64,000 bases of DNA from Chalara sp. BL73 (lineage: Eukaryota; Ascomycota; Leotiomycetes; Helotiales): assembly GCA_918026815.1 (NCBI GenBank), contig CAKJVC010000006.1, positions 744,001 through 808,000 on the forward strand, given 5' to 3'. Within the stretch, counting starts at the first letter, position 1. Every line of letters starts with the position of its first letter. The translations under genes and the position numbers were made by a program. Below the pieces are notes generated by a model. That model was given only the letters and a program-made list of their open reading frames with translations. It did not search any database and was not told where the DNA came from. This document shows, piece by piece, positions 1 through 13,200 of the stretch.

Positions 1-1200
1 TAGTACTGAAAAAAAATCTTAGCTTAACAAGCTTGTTTAGCTAATAGCAGCTTGCTCGACATAAAGTATTTTAAAGCTTTATAGTTTGTAATTACTTTAA
101 TGTGATTTTTAGTGCTTTCGAACTCGGCACGCTAATATTGCAACGCTTTAACAATAGCTAGTATTTTTTTGTCGTGAATTAAGTAATTGGTTTTCGCAAA
201 AGCTATAGTTTTAAAAAAATACTTTACAGAATGCTATTTACTGTCGAAGCTTTTTTAAAAAAACACAACTGCTACTACAATGTCCGAAGTGTTCGTTTTT
301 AATATACACTAACTGTTTAAATTGTAGTAAGCTAGCAAAAAAGCACTTATTAGCATAACTTTAAGCTTGTCGAATGCTTAAATACATTTGTTGTCGAAAA
401 CAAACTTATAATTAGCACGAGTCAGCTGAGTTAGCAGTGCTGCAATTTAGCTGTAACTTCGAATAAACCTTTTGTAAAAATTGCAAAAACTTAAAAAAAA
501 TTAAATTTTTTTAACTGTTTTCGAAAATTTCTAGTTTGCAATTACTCGTATTTTGTTTAAATTTACTTGAATGCCGTTAGTCGAAACAATAAATTTTAAG
601 TACTTTGTTCGCTTTACGCTAAATTCACACTTTTTAATATCGGCTTGTAAACCGGCAGCTTGCAATTTGTCGATTACTTGCTTTACGTGTGCTTCGTGCT
701 ATAGCTCGTTTTTAAAGTAAATAAAAATATTATTAAAATATGCTGTGCAAATTACATTTAGCAAATCTCGAAAAGTGTCGTTAATGTAGCTTTAAAACGT
801 TGCCGGCTTATTAGTAAAGCCAAAAAGTAAAACTTTGTACTGAAACAAGCTGTAGCGAGTGCGAAATACTGTAAGCTTTTCAAATTCTGAAAAAATCCGA
901 ATCCGGTAAAATGCTTAACGAATATTTAGTTTTGTAAAAACTTTGGCTTTGCTTAGCTTAACTAACGTTTCGTTAATTAACAGCAAAAAATACCGGTTTT
1001 TTTTAGTTAACGAATTCAGTTTTCGATAATCGACACAAAAACGAAGTAAGCTGTCCGACTTTCGCGCGAACAAAACAAGTAATACAAAAAAAGTTTTGCT
1101 AGTAACAACAAAACTTTTTCTTAAATTAACTGTTAAGTAGTTTCGCATAGTTTTAAGCTTTTCGATTAAGTGCTTATTTAAATAGCAAAACTTTAAAGTA
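1..1200 (-). pseudogene. Reverse transcriptase and RNase H remnant of gypsy element 1
   Basis: The minus-strand reading matches gypsy RT palm (CVDYRKLNSLTKKNRYFLL at 915-1148), a mutated YxDD box (YFNN near 718-739), the RT thumb (HVKQVIDKLQ-like) and gypsy RNase H at 1-240 (ALQY, then NHIKVITNYKALKYFMSSKL). Aspartates of the catalytic centre are read as Asn and Trp codons as stops, both expected from G-to-A damage. Continues off the left edge. Confidence 0.8.
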
Positions 1201-2469
1201 TTGTTTTCTGTAAATTTAATTTTGTAATCGATACTTCGGTATAAAGCTAAAGTGTCCGATTTTTGCTTTGAAAAAAAAGCTAAGCGACTATAGTAAGTGC
1301 TCGGAATTTAGTTTTGTAAAAAATTTTTTAGTTTAATAAACTGCTGTTTTTGTTTCCGATTTTTAATTATCCGGTTTAAGCCGTTTAGCATAATTAAAAA
1401 TAGCTCGATTTTTTGTTGTCGAGCGTTTAGCATAAACTCGTTACTAGAAATCATTTTAATATTTAAGTGTATACGCCGGCTAAGCCGGCTGTTAAGCCGG
1501 CTATTTTTTTTTGCTTTAGCGAAGCTTCTTAGCTGAAGTTCTGGTTTAGTTTTAAGCTAGTAGTCGTAAAAGCGAAAAAACTTACTAGCTATAACTTTCA
1601 AGCTTTTGCTGGTTTCTCAAGCTTAAGTTAGCCCGTAAACGCTAGCTCGAGTAAGCTTTTGGCTGACTGTAGCAAAGCTCGATTTTTCGGGCATAAGCTT
1701 TTAGCTAACTGTAACTTCTCGAACAGTACGAACCGTTTAAACAGCTTAAACAGCTAACTGTATAGCCTAAACAACTAACTGCTGAACAGTCTGTACAGCT
1801 TAAGTATACAAACAGTTTTTCGCTAACAGAGCCTAAACTAAACTTACTGTTAAAGCTTTAATCTGAATACCGTTTAAGCGTTTTTTGTCGTTTTTAGCGA
1901 TTGTTTTGTTCCGGCGTAGCATGTTTTGCTAGTATTGTATTTAAATTTGCTAAAGTCGAATATTGTTTTTTAAGTAAATAGTTATAGTTCTAGAATAAGT
2001 ATATACTAGTAAAAACTTTAAAAACTACTGTAACTGTCGATAATGAACATTAATTAAAATCCGAAAATAATCGAAAAAATTGCGTCCGAGAATTATATTA
2101 TAAAAGCTTAGTTTTAAAATAAATAAAAAAAAGTTGTAAATCCGGCGGCTATTAATCTTAATATTAAACAAAAAGTACTAGAAAATAAAGAATCTTTTTT
2201 TACTATCGTATTTTTTCGAATAAATAAAATAAAAAAGCCGTTTAAACTTTAACTCGAAAATGCAGCAAAAGTTTAATATAAAACGAGTATTAATAAAAAC
2301 ATAACTACTAGCTCCGGTATTACTTAAAGCTTTAGTTTGCACTATAATCCCGTTTTTGTAAAAAGTGCATACTACAGTAAAAGAATTGCCGGTTATTAGT
2401 AAACTTAAATCGATCTGTTAAAAATCGAATACGTAAATTTTAAAAAAAAAGTTTTAGCTTAAAGCTGTT

Positions 2470-3600
2470 AGTTTTCCGACTCGTTCGTGTCGGCGTTATT
2501 TTTACTTTCGTTTTTATTTTGTACTTTTTCGCTTAAAACCTTTTTTTGCTTAATTTCTTGAATTTTAAGTGTTGCTCGAAAATTTAAGCAAAAGCTTGCA
2601 AAATGTTTTTTTTTACTGCATTTAAAGCAAGTGCTTTAAAAAAGATCCGAAGCTAAACTACAAGTTAAGCTAAAAGTGCTGTTACGGCTTGTAGTTAAGC
2701 TTAAAGTAGCACGCTAAAGTGCTAGCGAAAAAGCTCGGTAAGCTTTTAAAGCCGGAAAAAGTCTTTAACGTTTAAAAGCCGAAACAGCATTTGGCTTAAC
2801 TTGACGAGCTAGTGTAAAAAGAAATTGTCGATAAAATTCCTGCAAGTTAATACTTAGCCGTTAACATTCGTGTACTAGTTTTTAGTACGTAAAGTGCTAA
2901 TAGTATATAGCCAAAAATCGGTTTTGGAATTTTTTATTTAGCTTTTTTTACAAATAGCTTTTTTAAGTTAAAAAAAAATTCGTTTTACAGCAGCTAAGCG
3001 AGCAAACTCGATATAAAAATCATTAAAGTTTTGTACAGTTTGTTGTTTTAAAGCGTAAAACTGGTTTTCGGCTTTTTCGGCTTTAAAATAGTTCCGAAAG
3101 ATTGTGTTTAAATAAACTAGCATTTCGTCGACAAAAAACTAAAGTTTTAAGCTATTTTTGTTATACCGAAACGAAAAATAACGCTGTGCTTTACTTGTAG
3201 TACAGCCGAACATGTAATCGATTCGTTTTTGTTTCGTAAACTATTAGTTCGCATTTGCTTTAAGTTTTTTTCGTAATAAAGATTTCTAAACAATATACGT
3301 AAACGAAGTGCCGTCGTTTAAAAAGTCTGAGTTTCGGTGCTTCGGAAAAAGTTTTTTTAAATATAGCCGAAATTTATGCCGCTTATTAAACTTAAACTTA
3401 TAGTTGCTATTAAAAAACGAGCTGTTTAATAGTAACGCGTTTAAGTTATTTCTTTGTTTTCGAAGTAATCGAAAAGTCGAAAGTTTTTTCACTAAAAAAA
3501 CTAAATTGCTTAGTTTCGTGACTATTAACCGTTTTAGCAACACACGAAACTGGCTGTTTAAAAGCTAAACAAAAGTCTTTAAAACATCAGCTATCTGCTA
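2470..3600 (-). pseudogene. Gag remnant of gypsy element 1 with intact zinc knuckle
   Basis: The minus strand reads a nucleocapsid knuckle, Cys-Phe-Lys-Cys then His and Cys with exact CX2CX4HX4C spacing, at 2588-2629. Upstream (higher coordinates), an 85-codon open stretch at 3286-3543 is Lys/Asn/Phe-rich, as expected of a RIP-mutated Gag. It sits between the LTR at 4047-4334 and the RT at 915-1148, the position of gag in Ty3/gypsy. Not functional: many stops. Confidence 0.6.
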
Positions 3601-4046
3601 ATTCAATTAATTGCGTACGTTTTTTTTAGGTTTTTTGCTAGCTAACGACCGGCTTATTTCTTTAAAAGTAGCAGCTAACGACGTTGCTTCAAAAGTAGTA
3701 CAGTCGCTTAGTTAAACTAAAAAAGTACTTTTTGTCGAAAAAAGTCTAAAAAGCGTTTTTTGTCTTTTTTCGACAAGCTTCTTTTTTGTTGTAAGCATAT
3801 TGCTATAAAGTAGATTCGAAAATAAAAAAAAGTAGTAGTAATAGCTTAATTCGACTAATTAAAAAAAGCAGCTTAACTAGTATATACTAAAAGCTAGAAT
3901 TAGTGTATACAAGTTTTGATTTTAGCTTATATTTTTACAGACTTCGTTTGTAGCGTTGTAAAATACTTTTCACAGTATTAATTTAATACAAAAAAAAAAA
4001 ATATTATTAAGCTCCGTTTTCGGAAAGTTTGTAAAGTTTGTTTTAA

Positions 4047-4334
4047 TGTAACAATTTAAGCCGAACAAAAATTTCGATCTGTAAATCTAAGTAAAAAAAC
4101 TCAGAAGTGTAAACAACTATCAATTGTTATAACTAAAAAAACAAACTACAAGCAGAAAAAAAAAAAGAAAACAGTGCTTTATATACAGGATGCTGGCTAA
4201 AGGCCAGTGTAAACAAGCTCTGTAGTGTTAGTTGCCAAGCTCTGGAGTGCCGAGCCCTGTGGTAACAGGGGCCAAGCTCTACCGAGCTCCGCAGTGCTTG
4301 GCGCCAAGCTCGAGATAGGGCCAGGGCCGTGACA
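4047..4334 (-). repeat. LTR of family A, RIP-mutated; 5' LTR of gypsy element 1
   Basis: It begins TGTAACAA and ends GTGACA and matches 22651-22876 and 45296-45520 along its length, including the shared blocks CAATTGTTATAAC and CTTTATATACAGGA. This copy carries many C-to-T/G-to-A differences in its left part. It borders the gag side of element 1, which fits a 5' LTR on the minus strand. The 5-bp neighbours (TTTAA and AATAT) do not match, as expected if this is one LTR of a full element. Confidence 0.7.
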
Positions 4335-7300
4335 AATATAAACTAAAAAAAATTTTCGAGTTTTTTACAGCCGAAAAGCTTAACTTTTTAGCGAAAAGAA
4401 TTAACGGATTTTGCTACTATAGCACTTGCTTTTATTACAGCTTTTAATTCGGCAATTGCAAGTTTCAAGTTTTTTTTTTTTGTTTCGAAATCAAATAAAA
4501 TGCTTTTTTTTAATAGTTTAAATATAATTAAGTTTTTAAAAAAATAAAATAAAGTAAATTAAAAATATCGTTTAAATAATAAAAAAAAAAAAAAAAAGCT
4601 ACTTCAATACTGCAAGTACGTAATAAAAAATAGTATTAAAACAATAAACGAATTTAAAAACTTAAAAACAACGTACTAAAAGCTTTGTAAAACTTTTGTT
4701 AAAAAATATTAAGCTTATAACAAACAACAAACAATATACACTTTTTAATACTTGCACAAGTTTGTAGCAAAAATGCGTAAAAAAAAAAATAAAAAAACGC
4801 TAGCGTACTGCCGACAATTCGCGCTTATTGCTAAAAAGTTGTTTGCTAAAAATGTTTTAACAAAAAACTAAACTATAATCGAATTTATAAAAAAACTACT
4901 TTTATAAATACAGCAAAAAGTGTTACACAAGTTTAAAATAAACTTTATTAATTATACTACGTACAAGTATACAAAAATTATAAAATACGTAGTAGCAAAA
5001 ACGCGAATAGCGAACAACTAAAAAAATACTTTAAATAAAAACGCTAAAAAAAATAAAAAACTCAAAAAATTAGTTACAAATATTTTAGCACCGATTAAAA
5101 TACTAAAAACTGCTAAACCGGAAAATATTGTTAAAATTTTTGCAAAAACTAAAAAAAATCAAACTACTATCGATATTTTATACAACGAACTAGTTAGTTT
5201 AAAAATCCAGAATGCTATACTTAAAATAAAAAACAACAAAAAAACTGCTACAACGCCGAAAGTATTCGCTAATATTAAAACAGTTACATTTAACACAGTT
5301 AAACAATATTTAAAACCGGAATATTAAAAAAGTTAATCGGTAAACGTAATAGCAATACAAAAAAAAAAAAAGCAGTAAAATAGCTAAAAAAAAAAAAGTT
5401 TGAAAAATGCTATTATTGCTACAATAAAAACACTACAGTTTTTTATTACAAATTTCAACAAAACTGTTTAGTATAAATAAAGCATATAGTAAACAAACTT
5501 ATTTATATAAATACCGATTAAAAAATATATTTTAAACTAAAAAAAAAAAATGCTATTTCAATTACTTTTCTATTAAAGAAATTGCGGGCCGAATAAATAA
5601 TTTTAAAAATTAAAAACACAAAACTAAATTTTAGTATTAAAAAACAACAAAACCGGAAAAAAAGTAAAAAAAGCTTAATAAAATCCGTTAACGTACAACT
5701 TTTCGCAGTATACTAAAAAAACAGCAATAAAAAAAAACATAAAAACACGAAAAAAGTACAAGTCGTTACAGTCGAACAGCTTTTTAAACAAGTTCAGTTT
5801 ATTAAAACTTTAATACAACTTTTAAAAATTTTAAAACGACAATTTTTTATAAAAAAAAAAAATTTAACTATTTTAAAAATAATCCGATTTAGAAACTATA
5901 TTGCATTTACTGTTACTTTTAAGTTTACTAAAATAAAAAACGAAAAACCAACAGTAAAAATTATTTTTAATTTAACTTCAAAAAAAAAAATGCCGAAAAT
6001 ATAAAAAAAGCAACTTTTAAACTAAATTTTTAAAAAAAAAAGTTTGCAGAAAATACTTAACACTTTTTTTAATTAAAACATAACGCTAAAAATAAAAAAC
6101 ATTTTAGCAATAAACTAAGCGTTTAATGCAATTATAAAAAAAAAACGTTACTTTTAACTGTTTCGGTGTTAAAAGTATACTTTACAACGAAAATTAATAC
6201 GATTAGCTTAAAAAAAGTTCGCTTTTTTTTACGAAAATGTTTTACAGTTAAAATCAAAATTAACGAAACAAGCAAACAAATCAAAGCATTAATAAATAGC
6301 AGCGCGAAAATCAATTTAATAACTCGAAAAACAGCCGAAAACAGTAAATTAACTATTTAACGAAAATTAAAAGTTTTTATAAAAATAGCTAACAAATTAA
6401 ATTATTAATTTTACGAAATTTGTAAAAACGTAAAAGTCGACATTAAAAAAATAATTAATCGAGCTAGCTTTTTTATTACAAAACATAAAAAAAACAAAGT
6501 ATTGTTTAAATTACTATTTATTTATAAAACAAAAATAACTTTTAACTATAACAAAAAAACTAAGTGCTAGTTTGCAAACTTTAAAAGTTTCGACAATAAA
6601 AAAGTAAAAAAAATGCAAATAGCAAACGGAATAAACGACACTGCGCTTTTTTATTTTGAATAGCTATTAATAAAAATAAACGCTGCGAACTTAGTAAAAA
6701 AAAATAAAAACAACAAAAAAAAGTGCGACAAAAATAAAACAGCACAAACTAATAAACAACAATTTTAACTTAAAGTTATTTTAAATTAGTAATACCGACT
6801 AATAGTTAACGATAAAAATAAAAAAATTAAAAAGTTTTTTTTTACAAGTAAAAAAAAAACATTTAAGTTTAAAAAAAAGCAACTAAATTAAACAATAAAA
6901 CGAATTAAAAAAGCAACAAATAAAAACGTAAACAGTAAAAGTAAATATCGCGTACAAATTTAAAGCTTTAAAAACACGGCTATTAAATAAGCTTATTTTA
7001 AACAGCAAAAAACCTAAAAAACTAAACAATTAGTTCGAAAAAACAAAAAAAACAAATTTTTTTCGACAAAGCAAAAAACGTTATTCGCGCTATTTTATAA
7101 AAAAATTCTCGAACATTGCAAAAAATAAAAAACTTACAAAAAAAAAATTTAAAAAGTTCGTAGTTAAAAAAAGCTTTACAATAAAAAAACGCGAAGTATT
7201 TTTTAAAATGTTAACTTTTAAAAAAAAAGCTATAGTTTTTATTTAGAAAAAAAACAAAAAAATTAACTTAAAAGTAGTTTTTCTTTAAAAAATTAAAACC

Positions 7301-10196
7301 GTTAAACACAAAACTTAGCAATTTGCTAATTTTTTTATTTTTCGAGTATTAATAAATAAAATAATCGAAATGCTAAAAAAAAAAAAAAAAAAAAGCTTTT
7401 TTAAGCGAAAAAAAAGCTTGTATAAAAATTCGTGGTTTTTAGTAGCTAAAAAACAAAAAAAAAAGTATTGTTTAATTAACGCAGCAATAAAAATAAACAA
7501 GCACACTATTAAAAATGTTAATTTGTTTTTTTCGGTAAACGAATTTTTAAAAAAATTCGTTAAATGTGTTATTACATTGCTAGTAAACTTGTTTTCGGGC
7601 TATAATTAAATTGTACTAAACGAAAATAGTCGAAATTTTACATTATTTATAACTTTTTTTAGTTTACTTCGAATAACTATACTTTTTTAAAATGCTACAA
7701 ACTCGGTAGTTTAATTTGTTCGAATTATTACGCAAATTTTTAAAAAGTCGATTTTATTAAAAGCATTACTGTTTTTAAACAACATTAAAATTAAAAAACT
7801 AACTAGTATATACAATAACGAAAAAGTAAAACTAAAAGTCAAAAAATATATTTTAAAATATTTGCAGTTTATAAATCGAGTTTTCGAAAAACTCGAAAAA
7901 GCGAATTTTACAATCGGCTTTAAATTACAATTTTATATAAAAAGTCTAGCAGTTGTCGGCTATATAACTAAAGCAAAAAAAAAATAGCTCGACAATACTA
8001 AAGTTATAAAAATTATAAAATAAAAAAAAAACGACTTCGACATTACAAAAGTTAAAACTTTTATAAAAGTAATAATATACTACAAAATTTAAATTACTAG
8101 ATTTTTATTATTTACAAAACTAATTTACAGACTGTTTAAAAAAAAAAAAATTAAAACTAAAAACAAAATTAAATTAACGCGATAAAAAGTTTAAAAACAG
8201 TTTTAACTACAGTACTATATTTAGTAAAAATAAACTACTTTAAAAAATCAAAACGTATTGTTTGCAAAATCGATGCAAGTTTTAATAAATAAAAAGCAAC
8301 GTTAAAACAAAAAAACTAAAACAAAAAACTATACTTTTTTCGATTCGAAAATAAGCTTTAAAACAAAGTTAAAAAAAATTATAACGCTACAAAACGAAAA
8401 TGCAAAAAAGTGCTTAAAGTTTTAAAAAAGTTAAAAAACTAGTTGTATAGTGTTTATTTTATTTTCGAAACAAATACAAATGTTTTAATAGTTTAATTAA
8501 ATAAAGCAGCAACTAATTTATTAAAAACACTCGTTACGCAGTAAATCGCATAAATCAAATTATTCGATTTTAAAGTACGTTACGTATTAAAAAAAAAGCA
8601 TATAGCAGCAAATAAATTATTACAGCGTTTTAAAACAGTTTTAAATAACTAAAACGAAAAAGTAAAAATAAATATAAACGAATAAATCGCAGCAGAATTA
8701 AGCTCGGTTTAAATATATATTATTGAAATCGGAAATAAGTTAAAACAAAAAATTTTAAACGAAAATTACAACGAAAAATCTTGTACAATTACGCAGTACT
8801 TAACAATACTACAAAAGCTTAAAAACATAAACAAAAAAAAATTTGCAACTTTTAAAACAAAAACACTAAAATATACAGTACGTAACAAAAAACTTTAAAA
8901 AACAATTACAAAACTACATTTTGTACATTTTGTAATAAACAACAAAAAGCAACAAACTTAAACTATTAAAGCATTACACAATAATTTAAGTTATAAAAAA
9001 GTCGAAAAAACGTACTACTACTTAAATTCTAAATACTACTAAAAATACTTTTACAAAAGTGTAAAAGCTTATATTAAAAACTGCAAAAAATGTTAATTTA
9101 AAAACGGCACACGCTTAAAAAAGCTAATATTTTTTATATAAATATTAACAATTTAAACTAAAGTCGATTTAAATATTATTTATATATTTTCGGATTTCAG
9201 CAAATATTACTTAGTAATTGCGAAATGTAACTTTTTTAGCTAACTTAAATTACGACTTTTTGTAAAAGCAAATTTAAAGTCGGTAGTAAAATTTTTTTAA
9301 AAAAACGTTGTTTGTAAATACGAAGTTTTCGAGAAATTAATTGTCGATAAAAAACTAAAAAACAAAAAAATAGTTAAAACTTTTTGTAAAATTTACGAAA
9401 TAAAAAAAATTCAAATTTCGGCTTACAATATTTAAACAAATAAAATAATAAAACAAAGCTATTAAAGAATTTTTAAAAAACTTACTAAAATAAAACAAAA
9501 GAATGCAAAAAAATAAACAAAGCGTTTAAACGCTGTGTTTTTAGCGAAAAAAACAACAGTACACAAACTTACAGAAATTACACTATTTTATTTCGAATAC
9601 GAAAAAAAAGCAGTTTTTTTTATCGAAATACAGTACTTAATATAAAAAATTTTAAACTAAAAATCTGTATTAAACTGAGCTAATTTGCTAGCTGTTAAAA
9701 AACGTTAACTCGAAACTAAAAATAAAAATATTGCTAAGCTTGCTTTGCGCAAAAAAAACATCGTAAAAAAAGCAAAAAATACTTCGATGCTATTTATAAT
9801 TTACAAGCCGAAAAGTTTAAACAACGTAATATTGTATTATACTACAACTTACAATTTAAAATCGACAAGTCTAGTAACAAAAAACTTTTTTATAAATAGT
9901 TCGGACTTTATCGAATTGCAAAAGTAAACTTAGTTAAAAAAACATATTTTTTAAAAAAAATAAACGAAATACTTTTAAAAAAAACGTTTTTTAAAAACAA
10001 ACTTAAAAAGTTTGTACGCAAAAAAAAAGTATACTATTTAGTTTAAAAGCATAAAAAACTTCCGCAAATTAAAATTAAGCTTTTTTAGTTTACAAAAGCC
10101 GAAAAAAACGAATTTATTTTTTAGTTTGCTGTATTTAATAACGACTTTTAATACAAAATTACTTTTTATTTTAAAATTACTTTAAGTTAAGATTTG

Positions 10197-10198
<2 letters not shown>
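4335..10198 (+). mobile_element. Ty3/gypsy retrotransposon 2, RIP-degraded
   Basis: Plus-strand order is candidate knuckle (CYYC near 5405), retropepsin (6166-6360), RT (7370-7990), RNase H (8200-8640) and integrase (8960-9480), the Ty3/gypsy order. LTRs could not be delimited. The part 4335-4740 shows no recognisable coding. An A-run of 17 or more lies at 4581-4597. Abuts element 1 tail to tail in transcription sense (element 1 runs left, this one right). Not active. Confidence 0.8.
6166..9940 (+). pseudogene. Pol polyprotein remnant (protease, RT, RNase H, integrase) of gypsy element 2
   Basis: The protease active site reads ALINSSAKINLI near 6289-6324, where ALIDSGAEINLI-like sequence is expected, so Asp, Gly and Glu are each changed by one G-to-A. 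RT starts near 7450 with YCLINAAIKINKHTIKNVNL and NLFSGYN; the thumb reads HLQ/FINRVFEKLEKANFTIG and AVVGYI near 7860-7960. RNase H reads RIVCKIDASFNK near 8255 and KKNYNATKRKCKKVLK near 8370. Integrase has the zinc-binding NCKKC near 9083 and VKTFCKIYEIKK near 9375. Frame changes and stops throughout. Confidence 0.8.
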
Positions 10199-10235
<37 letters not shown>

Positions 10236-13200
10236 AAGCAGTAAACTTGTTATAAAACTTTACTTTTTTTTATCGTTCGTTTTAAAACGCTAGATTTTTT
10301 TTTTTTTTTTTTATATTTAAAAAGTTTTTATTATTATTATTATTAAGTTTTGTATTTGCAGTACTATTTTTTTTCAAAAAGTTGTAATACACTTATTTTA
10401 TTAAAACAAGAATTTGTTTCGATACTACGCTTTATACATTTAATATACAACAATTTACTTTTTTTTTTAGCAAATATATTTACTTTTTACAAACGGTTTT
10501 TTTTAATCGAAAAGTTGTTAGTTTTAAATACTAACTATTTTTAAATATAAAAAACTTTTACTTTTTAACGCACTTTTTTTTAAATACACTAAAACAACTA
10601 TTTTGCTGTAGCAGTGTTTTACTGCTTTTTTTATTTTGCTACTAATACGTTTTGCTTATTATTATTTTTTTGTTTATTACATTTTTAGTATTTTTTATTT
10701 CTGTTTTGCTTGCAAAACTTATTACTTTAGTTTTGCAGTATAATAAAAATACTTTTTTTATTTTAAAGTTACTTTAAATTAAAACACTATACTTTTAATT
10801 TACAAACAAAATTTACAGTACAAATTACTATATTTAGCGTAATTCGAAAAAAACTTTAACTTAAAGTTACTTTAAGTAAAAATAGTGTTAAACAAGCAAA
10901 GTAAAAACAAAAAGCTAGTTGCATTAAAAAAAACTTTAAAAACATTTAACCGATTTTTTTCGGCTAATTTATTAAATATTTAATTTCGATTATGCATTTT
11001 AAGCAAACGAAAATTTAGCTAGTTTTAGCAATCGAACAGCGAACTATTACTTTTTTTAATACTTAAAACTAAAAAAAAAAAGTTAAATAAAGCTAAAAAT
11101 ACTTTTAATACAGTATTACGTTTAAAGTCTGCAAAATTTACTACAAAAAATACAAAGCAAAATAACTTACAATTAACAGCGATTTTTGTTAAAACTACAA
11201 GTACAAAACTTGTTATTATTACTTTTTAACAAATTATTTAAAACAAAAGTTGTCGAGTATAAAAATTACTACAAATAGTAAACGCAAATGTTTGTAAAGC
11301 TAAAAATACGCTATGCAAAGTTTAAAACGTAGTTAAGCTAGCGATTAAAAAAACTAAACAGTTTAATATTATAACCGATTTTAACATAAACATAAAAAGT
11401 ATTAAAAAACACGTTTTTTTTATTAAATTTGTTTAAAAAAACAAAAAAAAATTTATTAAGCTTACTACAAAAAACTAAACAAGCAAGCGAAAATTAGCTT
11501 TAGTAAAATATTTTAAAAACTTTTACCGAAAAGAATTTTTAACTAAAAAAATGTCGCTGTTTAATTTTAGCTATATATCGAAAAAATTCAAAAATGCTCG
11601 ACTAGTTATTCGAACTTTAAATCGAAAAATTGCAAATCGAAACAAGCACTTTAAAAAACACGCATTAAAAAAAGTGTTAAAACTCGATTAAAGCTTAAAA
11701 TTAAAAACATAAATAATTTTAAAAAAAATATTAAAGCTAACAAACACAATTTGCAAATTTATTTTAATAATATAGTAAAAATTACTAAAAAAAAAGTCGT
11801 ACAACTAAAACTTTTTTATAATAGTTTTACGGGTTTGCTTAAATTAAATATTAAACAAAAACACCGAGTTTTTTTTATTTATAGCAATAAGCAAAAAAAT
11901 ACTTTTAGTTTTGCTAAAAACGCTAAAAATTATGTTTCAGAAACTAAAAAAAATACTACGAATTTAAACAGCATATTTCCAAAAATTAGCGAATTTTTAA
12001 CTAAAAATTAATTATTACTTAATAAACATTTTTATTTAAAACTTAATTAAACAACAAATTTAGCAGATTTTACAAACTTTATTTTAAAACTATTTTAAGT
12101 TAAAAATTAAAACTTTAAATTTTCGGAATTACTAAAAGCTTTTGCGCTTTTATTAGAAAATTTAGTGCTCGAACAACTAGTTTTTACAACAGAAATAGTC
12201 GATATAAAAACGCTTATTTTTTATAATGTTTTTTAGCCGATTAACAATTTTATTTTAAAGTTATTTTAAATTAAAACAATAAAAAACAATAACTAAAAAA
12301 TTTACTAGTCCGCTAAACTTAAAGCTACTTAAATAATAGCTATTAAAAGTTTTTTTTATTTACAACAAAACGAAAAAAACATAAAACAAGCTAACCGAGT
12401 CGTTTAGTTTTTAATAACTAAATTTTTTAAAACTTTAAAAAACTCGGTTCGAACTAGTTTAAATGTGCAAAAAACGACTTTACTGCTTAAATAGTTGCTG
12501 CAAAATACTAAAATTTTTGCTGTTAAAATAAGCCGGTAAACTAAGTTTAAAAAAAAAGCGAATTTTAAAAAAAACAATCTGTACGAAATAAAATTAATAT
12601 ATGCTTGCCGAAAAAAATTTCTAAAATAAAAGTTTTTTGTCGAGTAAGCCGAAATTTTAAAACTAACGTTAAAAAAGTTTTTTAAAGTTATTTAGCAATT
12701 AAAAATAAATATTTCTGTTTTAAAAAACTTAAATACTACAATAAATACACTTTGTAAAAAACATTTTTTAGTTTTTGGTAAAAACGTTAGTTTAGTTATG
12801 TACAGTACGAGCTATAACAATATAAAAATTACAGCTAAAATCTTTTAAAAACGATTTACTACGATTTTAAAAAAAAAAATAAAAAAATTCGTAATACTTC
12901 GACTTTTAAACGTTTATTATACTTAGTTCAAAAAAAATAAAACTGTAAACGAAATGCGTAATCGATCGAACTTTAATTACTACAATTAGCAACCGGACAA
13001 TAAAGTTTTTTTAAATTACAATTTTCGCGAAATCGAAATATACGCGAAACTTAACAAATATTTCGCACTATTTAAATTAAATAACAAAAAAAAAGCTTTT
13101 ATAGTACTTAAAACAGTTGTTTTTTCGAACAGTTTAAAAAAAAAAATTAAAAAAAAGCTTTTTAAAAACTTGCGATTTACTAAACATTTTTTTAATGCAA

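Larger units (their letters stand above)
1..4046 (-). mobile_element. Ty3/gypsy retrotransposon 1, RIP-degraded, truncated by the left window edge
   Basis: Read on the minus strand, the order from right to left is LTR, gag, pol, as in Ty3/gypsy elements. A perfect CX2CX4HX4C zinc knuckle survives at 2588-2629. RT is recognisable at 915-1148 by CVDYRKLN and FTKLN, and its catalytic box reads YFNN near 718-739, where YLDD is expected; the Asp-to-Asn change is the G-to-A change typical of RIP. RNase H-like reading continues at 1-240 (YFFKTIAFAKTNYLIHDKK). All frames are full of TAA/TAG. The left part and the other LTR lie outside the window. Dead element; assignment of superfamily is secure, family is not. 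Confidence 0.85.

Noticed and set aside
7315..7609. Overlapping open frames on both strands at 7.3-7.6 kb
   Set aside because: Only the plus frame has RT similarity; the minus frame is its shadow, rich in Phe/Leu from AT bias.
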